DNA of 64,000 bases from Parasponia andersonii (Eukaryota; Streptophyta; Magnoliopsida; Rosales; Cannabaceae), in assembly GCA_002914805.1 (NCBI GenBank), contig JXTB01000162.1:1-64000 (forward strand), written 5' to 3'. The position numbers were made by a program, and so were the translations under genes. Below are positions 1 through 13,300 of the stretch, in pieces (positions within the stretch are counted from its first letter, which is position 1; each line of letters opens with the position of its first letter). The notes beneath the pieces were generated by a model. It was given only the letters and a program-made list of their open reading frames with translations. It ran no database searches and was not told where the DNA came from.

Positions 1-528
1 TCTTGACTCCCTGCTGATTCTTTCGAAGACACTTCTCGAGGATCGTCTTTGTTCGCTGCTCAAGCGATCCTGGTCGTTGTTGGATTTACGGGAGGGCTGT
101 GTACGACCTCGGTTCGTACTCGAACTCTCCGTACGAGACTCTAGAGGCAAATCTGCGACCTTGCCTTTTCCTTTGGAGGTACGTTCTTCACGATACTCCT
201 GCTGAGTTCTTGGCTGGTCGCGTCTTCTTGTCTCGGGAATCTGTACTCCCTTCGCAGGTAATTGAGCAGGACGCTCTTTGGGACGTTCACGTTGTGGTGG
301 AGTCACCATCTACCCTTCAGCAAGTCGTCGCAGAGTGTCGTTGATCTGGTTAGTGACTTGCTGGAGGTTCACGAGCGTTTCCTCCATGCGATCCTGTCTT
401 CGAGATAGGTCCTCTGTTGCCGTCATAGTAGGCTGTTCTGGAGCGGGGCCTGCCTGTGTAGCAACAGTACTCTGAGGTTGATTTTGGCTAGTCCCGGCGG
501 CTCTGGTAGTGTTTCTGGTATTTGCCAT
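1..528 (-). pseudogene. gag: Tat-lineage Ty3/gypsy gag, N-terminal part, cut by the window edge
   Basis: Read on the minus strand, an ATG at 528 opens a protein starting MANTRNTTRAAG, followed by a short heptad-like segment (LVNLQQVTNQINDTLRRLAEG) and then an Arg/Ser/Glu-rich stretch. The same order and nearly the same residues occur in the complete element at 32271-34005, so this is the start of gag from a second copy. A TAG at 310-312 stands where the other copy has a Gln codon (AEG-stop-MVTPPQ here, AEGQMVTPPQ there), so translation would end after about 70 residues. The rest of the element lies left of the window. The capsid-like gag domain itself is not included in this fragment. Confidence 0.8.
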
Positions 529-589
529 TATCGAAAAGGTGGAATTTGACAAATATTTCTGCCGGAATAGCCCTCCTTCTAGCGCCAAT

Positions 590-1357
590 TGTTGATGGAG
601 GTTTTATCAACAATAAATTTATAAATAATTAAGAGATGTGGCTTGTGTAAATTGAAGTAAATAATCAAAGCAAATAAGGAGAGAGGGATTTATAGTGGTT
701 CGGCCCCGAAAAAGATGAGCCTACGTCCACTGTTTTCTCACTATATTGATGAATATTCAAGGGTACAATACTCGAAAGCTATTGAAGAATGCTCAAGACT
801 TAGACTACCCAAAGTTTGGAATACCCTAAGCGTGTATTTGCTCTGACTTCTACTCTCTATGACTTGTTTCTGCCCAGAATTTGTGATGATCCCTTCGGAA
901 CATAGAGCCCCCCTTTATATAGATTGTAGTGACCTTATCCCCCTAGGTCCCTTATGTCTCTAGGATCCTAATTGAATAAACGGGTAACTATACAATTGGG
1001 TAATTATCCAATTAAGTAAACGGATAACTAGTTAATTATAAACAATATAATCGGATAACTACTCGAAAAGGATAACATAGTTAATCGCAAATAGGAATCT
1101 TCAGTTTCCCTTTCCTTGTAGGTTTCTTCCACAGCATTTACCTATTTCCCTCTTCTTGTAGGTTTCCTTTATAGTGTTTTCGTATTTCCCTTTTCCTATA
1201 GGTTTCCTGTTTGTTAAGGAAAACTGGACGGAGAAGGTCGCACAAAAACCTGCAGAAGAGGTCGCATATAAGCATCACGAAGGAGGTCGCATATAAGCAT
1301 CACGGAGGAGGTCGCATATAAAACTTATGCGACCTTAGGATTTTAAACCGCATAACA
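590..1357 (-). repeat. 5' LTR of the left Tat-lineage element
   Basis: This stretch is homologous over its length to the paired LTRs at 23728-24363 and 34068-34711. On the minus strand it starts TGTTATGCGG at 1357 and ends AACCTCCATCAACA at 590, directly followed by the same primer-binding region (GGCGCTAGAAGGAGGGC) as in the complete element. At 768 bp it is longer than the other LTRs (636 and 644 bp). A TATA-like TATATAAAG lies on the minus strand near 913-921. The five bases outside it, GAGAT at 1358-1362, would be one half of the target duplication; the partner is outside the window. Confidence 0.85.
1225..1335 (-). repeat. tandem GGTCGCA-rich repeats in the U3 of the left Tat LTR
   Basis: The motif GAGGTCGCATATAAGCATCA recurs about every 30 bp, three to four times, close to the LTR start on the minus strand. 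The same place in the two LTRs of the complete element holds a related array. Tandem arrays upstream of the TATA box of an LTR are often promoter or enhancer elements; that role is inferred. Confidence 0.65.
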
Positions 1358-2933
1358 GAGATCATGAAAGTAATCGCATTGCTGATTTTTTGGCTTCTCG
1401 AGCATCTTTTATAATTCGTCCTACCTTGTGGTAGATCGCTTCTTCATTTATTTCTCTGTTTGTTTATAACAATTATATTGCGAAGGCTAATTATAAGTTT
1501 CACTAAGTTTTCTGATTTCTTTGGGTTTTGTTTCTGTTCTTAGTTCTTGAGAGCTTAGGTTCATATCCCCTCCGACTAGGTATCTCTTCTCTTTCTTTCT
1601 ATTTTATTTTAGTTTCTCTTGTTTCGTCGAGGTTTGCCAAAAAAAAAAGTGTATAAATACATATGCTTAGCCATTTAGCTATAAAAAGAGAAAAATAAAT
1701 ATTTATTAAGACAAAATGTATAAAAAGGACACCCACTCTAACTCGGCTTAGAGGTATTGATTCTTTCTTTATTGGATCAAAACAGGCCCAGCCCAGATAT
1801 GTAATTCGGCTTAGAGGTATTGATTCTCTTTCTTTATTAGATCAAAATGGGCCCAGCCCAGATAAGTAGTGACAGGGACGAATCACGGAGAGAAAAGGTT
1901 GTATTTTTTGTCTCACAGTCTATTCCGTATTATTATTAGTAGATGTTATATTCATATATTTTATTGAAAAAATAAAAAATAATAAAAATGAGTTTATTTT
2001 CCTTGAATTATTTTAAAGTTACTTCTTTATTTATCTTTTGTAATGTTAAATGTTTATCAGCTTTGTTTTTTGAAAAAAAAAATTATTTGCAATTTTTAGT
2101 TGGGCGAATGCTGCGCAGGTTTTATACAATTATCATATTCAAAATTGAAATTTTCTGTTAGTATTTAAAATTGAGATATCTGTTTCTATTATTTTTATCA
2201 ACAAATATTGTCCCAAAATATAAATAATTATTTTCCTAAAGAAAAAGAAGAATGGTATACACTAATCTTAACCCCTTTAAACGGAATATCTTAGCTGAGG
2301 TTTTGATCGTTGATTGAGGGGATACCAGATATAGACACATATTAATTAAAACATAAAGCACTTTTGATTTGCTCTGCCAAATATAATAATATACTCTTTT
2401 TTAATCTGAAATAAACAAAATTTCCAAATTTTTACAGTTACCATATATACGTCATTCGATCTCTCGGGCGAAAATATTTTGAACCTGATTTTTCGTTCTT
2501 CTTTTGGAAATATATATATATATATATAAGCTCAGAAACCCTCTAATTTGATGCGCACGATTTTTATTTGTTTGTTTTTTTTTCAAAGTAAATCAGGTCA
2601 AACTTCCCTTACATTAAAGTTTCGAAAAAAAAAAAAAAAACCGAAAAGAATAGAAAAAAACTAACCGTATTATTTAATATGAAGGGTTAGAGATTTGCTA
2701 GCAATACGAACACTGATTATACACGGAGAATTAAAGAATTTGAAACTAAAAATAGGAAGGGGCTTCTTAGGCCTCAAAAATCAATATTTATACCCTTTCC
2801 ATAGACTTTAGTACGTAGAAACATACTCGGAACTTCACAACATCTAGTATCATATCCATTATCGATATCACTTAGTCATTTGGCCGCTAATTTGGTATTC
2901 TATGTTGGAATAGTACTTTGACATCGAACTATA
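1358..2933. other. intergenic region upstream of the potassium transporter gene
   Basis: I see no gene in this AT-rich stretch. It holds an imperfect tandem duplication at 1739-1866 (listed separately), a (TA)n run at about 2508-2528 continuing into TATAAGC, and A-rich tracts at 1639-1649 and 2624-2640. The (TA)n/TATAAG segment is about 400 bp before the ATG and could be part of the promoter, but nothing decides it. Confidence 0.5.
1739..1866. repeat. imperfect tandem duplication (two units of about 64 bp)
   Basis: Units at 1739-1801 and 1802-1866 both run from TAAYTCGGCTTAGAGG to GGCCCAGCCCAGATA, with a few substitutions and a two-base indel. Each carries GGCCCAGCCCA, which contains the TGGGC/GGCCCA core known from plant site II promoter elements. 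The unit sits about 1.1 kb upstream of the transporter start codon. A regulatory role is inference. Confidence 0.75.
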
Positions 2934-5900
2934 ATGGCTGGTGAAGTAGAACAAGAGGATCACCCAACAGAGGAAATAATAACAAAGGAAAAACTCGGAT
3001 CCAAGAAACTTTCATGGCAGAATAATTTGAGAAGATTTGACTCCTTCGACATTGAATCTCGCACCATTTCCGGTTCCCGCCATGGCTTCAATGTCTCCTC
3101 TTTTATTTTCCCTTTTTGATTTATCACTATTAATATTATTAGGTTGATATATATATAGTGTTTCTCTTTGATGAAATCCCGGTACTTCTTTTACGAGATG
3201 AGATTTTATATTGATTAGAATTTTTTTTCTACATTATATATGTACATGTATATTGTAATTAACTAACATGGTTTAGAATTACATAATGAACAGTTTTATC
3301 TGTGACGGCCAAAATATTAGATTTCGTTCCCTGTTTCTTATTGTGGTGGTGTATGGTTTTATAGATAATTATATGTTGAGTACTAGACTCACTTTAATTA
3401 ATTTTTCTCTTGGAATAATATTTATAGGTTAAGAAATGGTCGATGATCTTGCATCTAGCTTTCCAGAGCATTGGAATAGTTTATGGTGACATTGGAACAT
3501 CACCATTGTATGTGTATGCAAGTACCTTCTCCAATGGTGTCAAACATGAAGATGATATTTTGGGTGCCTTTTCAATAATCTTTTATACCATCACATTAAG
3601 CACTTTGGTTAAGTATATTTTCATCGTCTTACGTGCAACTGACAATGGTGACGGTATGATCTCACATTACTATTTTTCTTTTTTACTTGCTATTCAGTTT
3701 TGACTATTTTTGAGTACTTTGTATAACATCTATTATTACACAGATGTGTATCTTACATTGTCAATTCTTTGCCCCTTTGAATATTCAAGTTATGAGCTTC
3801 ATTGATCCATTACAGTGGAAAGAAAAATTAAAATATCTGTGTTTTGAAATATTTATTGTGGATACTTATGGAATAAGATAGATGGGGAAAAGAAAAGTTA
3901 AAGTCTAAGTGCATCTTTAGGGGAAAAAGAAAAGGTTTAATATGAACAAACAAAAATATAGGTCCATACTAAAGATGAGGCTAAAACAAAAATTTTGTTA
4001 ATTTTTTGAGGACTTTGACGGGACAGAGTAGCAAGTGATATGGTAATTTAAATAAAATTTATTTCTTTCAAATTTCTAAGAATGTGAGATTTTTCACAAT
4101 TTTAAAAATACAATATAATAGGTGTATATATAATACCGGAGATATTAAAAAAATTATCAATTTGACCCTTCGCCTAAGTATTATATTTGGCTATTTACTC
4201 AAATCTTCCTCGAGAGGGGTGGATAATTAGTATAGACGATTTGGAAATCTTCCTCGAGAGGGGTGGATAATTAGTATAGACGATTTGGAAGATATAATTA
4301 GACATAAATAAATAGATTCCTTTTGTACACTTGGCGGTATTTTATTGATAATTTCCTTTAATCATTTAACTTTTAAGCCCAAGTTTATTATATTTTTGCA
4401 AACACCTGGCAACTAAACTGCCACAATGAAATTTTGGATATCATGATATAATTTCTTGCTTTTGACTTGGAAACATGAAAAATTAATGTCAACCTCGAAA
4501 TTAGAAAGCTGGATATAACATCACGAAACTGAACATATATGACAATACTCAAACTAATATCTTTTCAAATATAAGATATTAATGTACTCAAACTAAGTTT
4601 ATTGATTAGTGGCAATAAGCTTAGGTGAAAAATACTATATATGTAATATGTGCATTCATATACTACGTTAATAGAGTGTCGAGATTGGTGAGTACAACAA
4701 ATAGGACCCACTCATTTTGTTAGTGCAATTGGTATATACTGCAGCAAAAGCAATGAGAAAACGAATTCTACATATAATTGATAAGTCTTTTTTTTTTTAA
4801 AATAATAAATAAATCTTATATGATCGTTTCCCGCTGATTATTTGTATTGGAATATATATATATATATAGGAGGGACGTTCGCGTTGTATTCTCTGATATG
4901 CCGATATGCGAAGGTTGGAATGACACCAAGCGAGCAAGCTGAGGACAACAACATCTCAAATTTCCAGCTAGAGTTGCCTAGTAAACGCCTGAAACGAGCA
5001 ACATGGGTTAAATCTAGGCTCGAGAAGAGCAACTTCGCCAAGTACTTCCTCTTGTTGTTCACCATGCTTGGCACTTCCATGTTGATTGGGGACGGCATCT
5101 TCACTCCTTGCATTTCAGGTACGTACTAACATTTAATATTAGCATCCTTTACTTTATGTAGCGATTGTGCCTTAGTCAGTTTCTCATTGTTGGTTTTGTA
5201 TCACTTATTGGTGCCAGTTTTGTCGGCCGTTGGAGGCATCAAGGAAGCTACTCCTGCTATGACACAAGGTACATAGATTGATAAAATAATGCTATGGTCA
5301 TATGTGGTAACAGGTGCCAACACCATATACTAATAATTAAGTATCACACCATAGGTCTAAGCGACTCATGTTGCATGTCTTTATTGATGTGTAGGATATC
5401 CGAGTTATGTTTTAAATGTACTCACAAATTGATAATAGTGTTTTTATTTATTTCAAAAAAAAAAAAAAAAGCAGATAGGATTGTTTGGATATCGGCAGTC
5501 ATCTTGATTGGTGTATTTATGGTTCAAAGATTTGGAACTGACAAAGTGGGCTATACTTTTTCTCCAATACTCATCCTATGGTTTGCACTTATTGGTGGCA
5601 TTGGACTCTACAATTTCATCAAGTTTGACCCGATAGTCATCAAAGCCTTAAATCCAAAGTACATAGCAGAATATTTCATCAGGAACAAAAAAGAAGCTTG
5701 GATTTCCCTTTGTGGCACTGTCCTATCTATAACAGGTTATTTTTCCAAATAAACCCAAAATACATGTTAGTGATTATATTCATTTTGAAATCAAACATCA
5801 ATGAGTTGTACCAAATTATATATATGCAGGAGCCGAAGCTCTATTTGCCGATGTGGGACATTTCACTGTGAGGTCCATTCAAATAAGCACTTGCACTATA

Positions 5901-7766
5901 ACGTACCCTGCTATTATTCTAGCCTACGCTGGACAATCGGCTTTTCTTCGAAAGCACCCTGATCTTGTTTCCAGTGCATTCTACAAGTCTATTCCAGGTA
6001 ATAAAGAGTCTTCTAAGACTTGAGCATCTTTCTGTACCGAAATTATAAATTCAATTATAATTGTGTTAATTATATTCTAACTCAATTAATTAATGTGATG
6101 ATGAATTTAGGCCCTTTATATTGGCCAATGTTTGTGGTGGCCGTATTGGCGGCAATCATAGCTAGTCAATCCTTGATTTCGGGAACTTTTTCTATAGTCC
6201 AACAATCTCTTTCTTTGGGGTGTTTCCCACGTGTGAAAATCGTTCACACATCGACCAATTACAAAGGACAAGTTTATATTCCGGAAATCAACTACCTTCT
6301 CATGGTGGCTTGTGTCGCAGTCACTTTAGGCTTCAGGAGCTCTGTACAAATCGGCAATGCCTATGGTACGTATAATAATGCTTAGTTTTTCTTTCCATTA
6401 TTCTAGTCTAAAAAAATAAATAAGAAAAACCTTTCAATAATTAGTTATAACAGAACTAATAATGGCTAAAATTGAAATTTTTCATGACAAAAGAATTAAT
6501 CAGAAGAAAGTGTTGCGACTGATCAATGTTAAGGAAAATTCTTTAGACTAAAAGATTTAGTCACAAATTTTTATGAGGGTAATAAACGACCAATCGATCA
6601 TTAGGTTACGGAAAAGCATATTATTTATAATTTGTGATTAAATATTACTTTAAACTCTGCTTTGACGAATAAAGTGGTACTAAATATATATTAGGTCTTT
6701 TATCTATAGTGTAATATTTTTAGTTACATATTCAAGAAAGCCTAGTATCACAATGTACGTCATTATCTTAACGGTGTATACAGGGTTAGCGGTGGTGTTT
6801 GTAATGATGATCACGTCATGCCTCCTAGTACTAATCATGGTAATGATATGGAAAACTCACATTCTACTCATAATATTATATATTGTCACCATTGGTGCCA
6901 TGGAGCTTGTTTACCTGAGCTCAGTCCTCTACAAATTTGACCAAGGAGGATACCTTCCCCTCGTCTTTGCCGCAGTACTAATGGCAATAATGTTGGTTTG
7001 GAATAATGTGTACCGGAGAAAGTACAATTATGAGTTTGATCATAAGATTTCTCCAGCAAAGGTGAATGACATTGTGAACAACATGACTCTTCTTCGAATG
7101 CCTGGCATTGCGCTCTTCTATTCGGATCTTGTGCACGGAATTCCGCCCATTTTCAAGCATTACGTGGGAAATGTGCCAGCGTTACACTCAGTCCTTGTCT
7201 TTGTCTCCAGTAAATCATTGCCAATAAGCAAGGTTCCGCTGGAGGAGCGATTTCTCTTTCGCAGAGTTGAGCCTAAAGAGCTTAATGTGTTTCGTTGTGT
7301 TGCAAGATATGGCTATAGAGATTCTCACAAGGAGAGTGAACCCTTCGAAAAGATGTTGGTAGAAAAACTAAAGGAGTTTATCAAGACAGATTTGTTGTTG
7401 TCTCGGTGTGATATTAGAGTGCCTGTAGCTGAGATTGATCAAGAAGAATTGAGTAACGATAGGTTGGTTAATGGTGGAGATCAGATTGAAGATGAAAATG
7501 TTGAGCATGCCAAGGAAGAGATCAAGCAATTACAAGATGAAGTATTGGAAAGAGAGATTGAGAGAGTTGACAAAGCATGGAATTATGGTGTTGTCCATTT
7601 GATCGGCGAAAGCGAAGTGTTCGCTGGTCCAGGAGCTCGTTTAGGAAAGAGAATCTTGATTGATTATGTTTATAATTTCTTGGAGAGGAATTTGAGGCAG
7701 AGTGTTCAAGGCTTTGATATTCCTCACAGGCGGATGGTAAAAGTAGGCATGACTTATGAACTTTGA
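2934..7766 (+). CDS. HAK5: HAK/KUP/KT potassium transporter, HAK5-type (8 exons, 783 aa)
   Basis: This is a high-affinity K+ uptake transporter of the plasma membrane, of the HAK/KUP/KT family. Exons are 2934-3092, 3428-3653, 4870-5118, 5218-5268, 5475-5735, 5830-5997, 6111-6365 and 6784-7766, all bounded by GT-AG. The first intron is phase 0 and all six others are phase 1, and the joined frame stays open for 783 codons, close to the 785 of Arabidopsis HAK5. Visible family signatures are [13 protein letters not shown] (about residues 73-85), [15 protein letters not shown] (about 128), IGDGIFTP (about 203), [10 protein letters not shown] (about 248), [10 protein letters not shown] (about 316), [11 protein letters not shown] and [10 protein letters not shown] (about 405-430), and the terminal KVGMTYEL. 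About a dozen hydrophobic segments are followed by a long cytosolic tail. Assignment to the HAK5 branch rests on overall resemblance. In Arabidopsis this gene is induced by K+ starvation; nothing here shows the regulation. Confidence 0.93.
4201..4288. repeat. exact 44-bp tandem duplication inside intron 2 of the HAK5-like gene
   Basis: Positions 4201-4244 and 4245-4288 are identical, beginning AAATCTTCCTCGAGAGG and ending TAGACGATTTGG. The copy lies in the longest intron (3654-4869, 1.2 kb). Perfect identity suggests a recent slip or duplication, or an assembly effect. Confidence 0.9.
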
Positions 7767-8413
7767 GTTTCTGGCATATCATGACTCTTTAGTTTTATAA
7801 TTCATTAGTTTTCAGGTTCAACATAATGATTGTTCTTCTGTCTATTTGCTGGACTAGTAATGTTCGCTCCTTTGTCAAGCGCCTTTAGTACTATATATGA
7901 ATATCATATCAAATTCTACATTGTAACTTATACTATACATCTTTCTTATTTATTTTTGTATGAATGACTAATATGTTAAAATCAACGAGAGGCTATATAG
8001 CTTTAAAAATAATGAGGGTGCGGAAGTTTTTCCCAAGTCGGCACACACTTTATTTACACCGATACAAGTGACTCGAAGCAAATTCAGTAATGCCTTCTCG
8101 TTCTTTATACACCAAATTGAATTTTTACATGTCAACCAATTGGAACAAAATAGTTTTAACAGAAAATACAAGTTAACTGATTTAATTATTAAATGTTACA
8201 CATAAGTTGAGATGTGTCAAAATTTATTTTGTTGGAAAGATAGTAAATAACCAAAAAACTATAATGATTTTAAGTCTGACATGACTATATACTACTCTAT
8301 ATAAGTAAATTAGTTTATTAATTACATTTTTCCCTGTAATTCTAATTAAAAGACAAGAATGACAATAATTGCTACTGGTCAAAACTTAACTAACTTGCAA
8401 AATTATGGAGTTA
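7767..8413. other. 3' flank of the HAK5-like gene up to the chromovirus
   Basis: This is AT-rich non-coding sequence. It should hold the transporter's 3' UTR and polyadenylation site, but I cannot place the site. The last five bases (AGTTA, 8409-8413) are the left target-site duplication of the element that follows. Confidence 0.5.
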
Positions 8414-10330
8414 TGTCACGACCCAAACCCCGTGCCAGTGGCAGAAAAGGAATTTCACGAGTAGAAATTCATAATTTATTTTATGTAGAAATTCATAATT
8501 TATTTTAGAAAATAAAATAAAGACGACAACTAGTTTACAAAAATGTTCAAATTATAAATTCCCACAGTTTGTGATCACCACTAAACATAAACTGTAAATA
8601 ATAAAAATAAAATATTAATATGCATCACATCGTCATCATCAGTGGGCATTATAAATAATACAGGCTAAATCCAAAGTACGAGCCTTAAATTTTATTACAA
8701 ATCCAAGATGAGTATCTAAGTAATTACCAATCATAAAACTAGAGTAAACTTCTTCCTGGATTACTCCGCTCCGGAGTCGCCCAAGTCGCACTGTAAATTA
8801 CCTGAGAAGTGAAAGAAATGGGGTGAGCATTCGCATGTTCAGTAGGAATTTCAATTACCCTTTTTGGTATGAATGCAACTTTTCAAACATGCATAGTTAG
8901 CACCTTTCCAAAATCCATTTATAAAATAAGTTTGCAAAGTAATCAAATCATAAGTAATCATGTCATTATTGTACATATCATAAATCAACCAAGTACAAGT
9001 ATATACATGAGCTCTTATCCTCCTATCACAGTCCTGTAATACCTCTGTTACAGAGGTACTCAGCATCCTGACACTACCTAGAGATGTGTCATCAAATCCT
9101 GCACAGGGGCCTAGGTCTTTCACCTAGTACTGTAGCAACTCGCCAGCGATCTAAATACTATGATACTAAAATGGAACTCAAGCATGTGATCCTATGGTAC
9201 GTACAACATGTCATAGAGTGTGTAATAACCATGTATCAAGTATTTTAAGAAATCATGCTTTAATACTCATTTGGTATTATTCTGGGATTTACAGAAAATC
9301 GGGCAGCATAACGGTTGTATTTTCCTAAAACCAAAATTTAAACCTGCATAAAAAATCAAAACAACCAATCCCAAAACAATCCAATATATCTCAATAGTTC
9401 ACAAATTTATCAATTATCCAATTAAACCATTGAATTCTATGAAAATCGACATTTTCAAGAAATAGGTCATAATGCGTATTTTAAATCAAAATAAGTATAA
9501 AACTTGGTAATTGAACCCCTACCTCACTAGAATAATGATATCACACTAATGGGTCATCAAGGTACCGTTGAACGATCGCTCAGAGGGTCGGTAACCAATT
9601 CCAAGCCCTCGATCGCTCACTTATAAAAAATCAACTCCTCAACGGAGCTTCGAATCAACAAAAAAACTTCTTTACTGAACTTTTAGCACCCAAAATAGCT
9701 AGATTAGATATATGATTCAACCAATTCAAGTCCGAGCCGATACCAAACCGATGTCACGTAAAACGAGACAAAATCTAAGCCGTTAGATATGGTTTTTGGT
9801 GCCGATCACCAAATATAGTCAATATATATATATCAAACTTCATCATTTTCCGAGTACAAAAACGAAATCTAACGGTCAGATTAAAAGTCAAACTCAAGCT
9901 CAAAAATACACAAAAATTGCAACTTTTAATCCGGGCAAAATAAGATCGTGTAATATAAACCTGGAGAAAGCTCCTGACGAGAGGATTCGAATGCCACCAG
10001 TTTCGCGACTTTTTGTCGCCGAAATTCTCGTCGGTGAGTGACGGCAGCGGTGGAGCTTCGTTCCCCCTCTCGGCAACGCGGCGGTCTGGCGCCTTGAAGC
10101 TCTGGTAGTCAACTCAGCTGGGCAACGCGCGTTGTTTGGGCTCGGTGGCGGGCACGACAGAGAAGAGAGAGAACAGGCAGGAGAGAGAGAGTCGGCGAGG
10201 GTGAGAGAATGAGAGAGAAACTGAGAGTGAGATCGGGGGGAGAGAAAGAGTGAAAAAAATATGTCCGTTTTTTTTGTTTTAAATTTTTGGTCAAAAGACC
10301 CTTTTGCCCTCCAAAAAACGAAATTTTACA
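8414..10330 (-). repeat. 3' LTR of the chromovirus (left copy)
   Basis: This 1917-bp repeat is colinear with 14693-16547. It contains a GA-rich tract (CT-rich on the element strand) near 10170-10250 next to the LTR start, and the shared module around 9182-9215 that reads ACATGTTGTACGTACCATAG on the minus strand. Small open frames inside it are by-products of LTR composition. Confidence 0.93.
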
Positions 10331-10345
10331 TTCTCTCCTCATAGG
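10331..10345 (-). other. polypurine tract of the chromovirus
   Basis: On the minus strand CCTATGAGGAGAGAA abuts the LTR start TGTAAAAT. Its position and purine run fit the plus-strand primer site of an LTR retrotransposon. Confidence 0.8.
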
Positions 10346-10379
10346 AATTTTGTCCCAAAATTCAAAGTACAAGACATAA

Positions 10380-13300
10380 ATTAAAGTACAACCTTAAGTT
10401 GAAAGTTAAACAAATAAGGATACTTTTCAGACATCTCAGTCTCAAGTTTCCAAGTTGCTTCTTCTTCCTAATGATGTTCCCAAAGAATCTTGACAAGCGG
10501 TATCTCTCAATTACGAAGCACCTTGAGCTCTCTCTCCAATATTCGAACTGGTTGCTCCTTATAAGTCACTTTCTCTTAGATAGGTACTTCTACATACTGG
10601 ATAATGTGAGACGGGTCAGGTATGTACTTCCTGAGTATTGAAACATGGAATATATTATGTACTCAACCCAACTGCGGTGGTAGATCCAAACGATCAGCAA
10701 CAGGTCTAATTCTTTCAGAAATTTCGAATGGCCCAATGTACCTTGGAGCTAACTTCCCTTTAACTCCAAATCTTGTAACTCCATGTATTGGCATAACTTT
10801 CAAGAATATCCTATCACCAATGTCAAACTCTACCTCATGTCTTGAGGTGTCAGCATAGCTTTTCTGGCGACTTTGAACAATCTTGAGTCTTTCTCTGATC
10901 TTGTTAACCTTCTCGATAGTCTCTTATACTAGCTCAGGCCTAAAAGTAACACGCTCCTTTGCATCAGCCCAACATAAGGGTGATCTATAGGGTCTCCCAT
11001 ATAGTACCTCATATGGAGCTATACCAAGACTAGTTTGGTAGCTATTGTTGTAACCAAATTCCACCAATGACAGGTGATCATCCCAGCTTCCACCAAACTT
11101 TAATATATATGAACGAAGTATGTCCTCTAGGATCTATATAGTCCTCTTAGATTGGCCATCTGCCTTGAGATGATGAGCTATACTAAGGTTCAGTTATGTT
11201 CCCAAAGCTCTCTACAAAGCTCTCCATAACTTTGATGTAAATCTAAGATCTCTGTCAGAAAATATGCTTGATAGTACTCCATGCAAGCGAACAATATTAT
11301 CTACATAAAGATGACTAAGTCGAGTGAGTGAAAAGTCAATCTTAATCTGTATGAAGTGTGCAGTCTTTGTCATCCGATCAACTATCACCCAAACAATGTC
11401 ATTCTTTCTTTGAGTCTTTGGTAGGCCTGTTACAAAATCCATGGTGATTTTATCTCATTTCTATTCTGGAATAGGTAAAGGCTGAAGTAGTCTAGCTGGC
11501 CTCTGGTGTTCTGCCTTGACTTGCTAACAAGTTATACACTTAGTTATAAAAGTAGCTACCTCTCGTTTCATACATTTCCACCAGTATTACCTCTTCAGAT
11601 CATGGTATATTTTAGTGCTACCAGGATATACTACGAACTTAGACTTGTGAGCAGAATAGTTTCTCTAAGATAAGGGTCATTGGCTACAACTAGTCTTCCA
11701 TTGAAAAGCACAAACCCTTCTTTATTGGTACTCCAATCATCTAACTACTCACCATTCTGAAGTTGGTTCCAGGCTACTCTCAATTCTTTATCTTGCCATT
11801 GACTTTGTTGTGCTATCTGGAGGAGTGATGGTGTAGCCACAATGTTGTTGATACTAGCAGTCATCTCATTTTCACTATACTCCAAGTTGTAGTTACCAAT
11901 GATAACCAAATTCTTCCAATCTTCTAGTATCAACGAAGCAAATGCGCTATGAGACTTTCTACTCAAAGCATCAGCTACAACATTAGCCTTTTCAGGATGA
12001 TACTGAAGTTCGAAGTCATAGTCCTCCATATACTCAACCCATCTTCTTTGTCTTAAGTTCAGGTCTTGTTGAGTAAATAGATACTTTAAACTCTTATGGT
12101 CAGAATAAATCTCAAACTTCACACCATAAAGATAGCATCTCCATATCTTAAGAGTAAAGATCACAGCTACTAACTCTAGATCATGAGTGGGATAGTTCTT
12201 CTCATGTGGCTTCAACTAACAAGAAGCATAAGCTACTACCTTGCCATTCTGCATTAAGACACATCCCAATCTTTGAACCAGAAGCATCGGTATATACCGT
12301 ATAAGGTGCATTACTATTAGGAACAGTAAGAACAGGTGCAATTGTTAATCTCCTCTTCAATTCTATGAAAGCTACTTCACAATCATTGTCCCATACAAAC
12401 TTGACATTTTTTCTTGTCAACTTTATCAAAAGCATTGCAATTCTTGAGAAATTCTTAACAAAGCTGCGGTAATAACCCACTAGACCAAGAAAACTTCTTA
12501 TCTCAGTTACATTCTTTGGTCTTCCCCATCCTAGAACAGATTCTATCTTGGAAGGGTCAACATAAATTCCTTCATAGGATATAACATGCCCCAAGAATTT
12601 AACTTCCGTCATCCAGAAATCACACTTAGATCTCTTGGCATAAAGTTGGTGATCTCTGAAAGCCTGAAGTACAATTCTCAAGTGCTTAGCATGTCCTTTT
12701 CGAGTTTTAGAATAGATCGAGATATCATCGATGAAGACAACCATAAATCGATCCAAATAAGGTCTAAAAATTCTGTTCATAAGGTCCATGAATGCTGCTG
12801 GAGCATTAGTCAGACCAAATGGCATAACTAGGAACTTAAAGTGGCCGTAACGAGTCCTGAATACAGTTTTCTGTATGTCTTCTTCCCTGATCTTCAACTA
12901 ATTATAACTAGATCGGAGATCAATCTTGGAAATGATTCTTGATCCACCTAGTTGATCAAACAGTTCATCAATTCTTGGCAAAGAATATTTGTTCTTTACT
13001 GTTAGCTTATTCAGTTTTCTGTAATCCACACAGAGCTGAAACATTCCATCAGCTTTCCTGGCAAACAGAACATGAGCATCCCATAGAGAGGTACTATTCC
13101 TAATGAATCCCTTTGATAAAAGATCATCCAGCTGACTTCTCAACTCAATCATTTCCATTGGAGCCATGCGATAAGCTGGAATAGAAGTTGGCTAAGCCCC
13201 AGGAATCAAATCAATGCAGAATTCGATCTTCCTGTCAGGTGGTAGCCCCAATAATTCTTCGGGAAAAACATCTGAAAACTCGCTAACCACTGATATCCAA

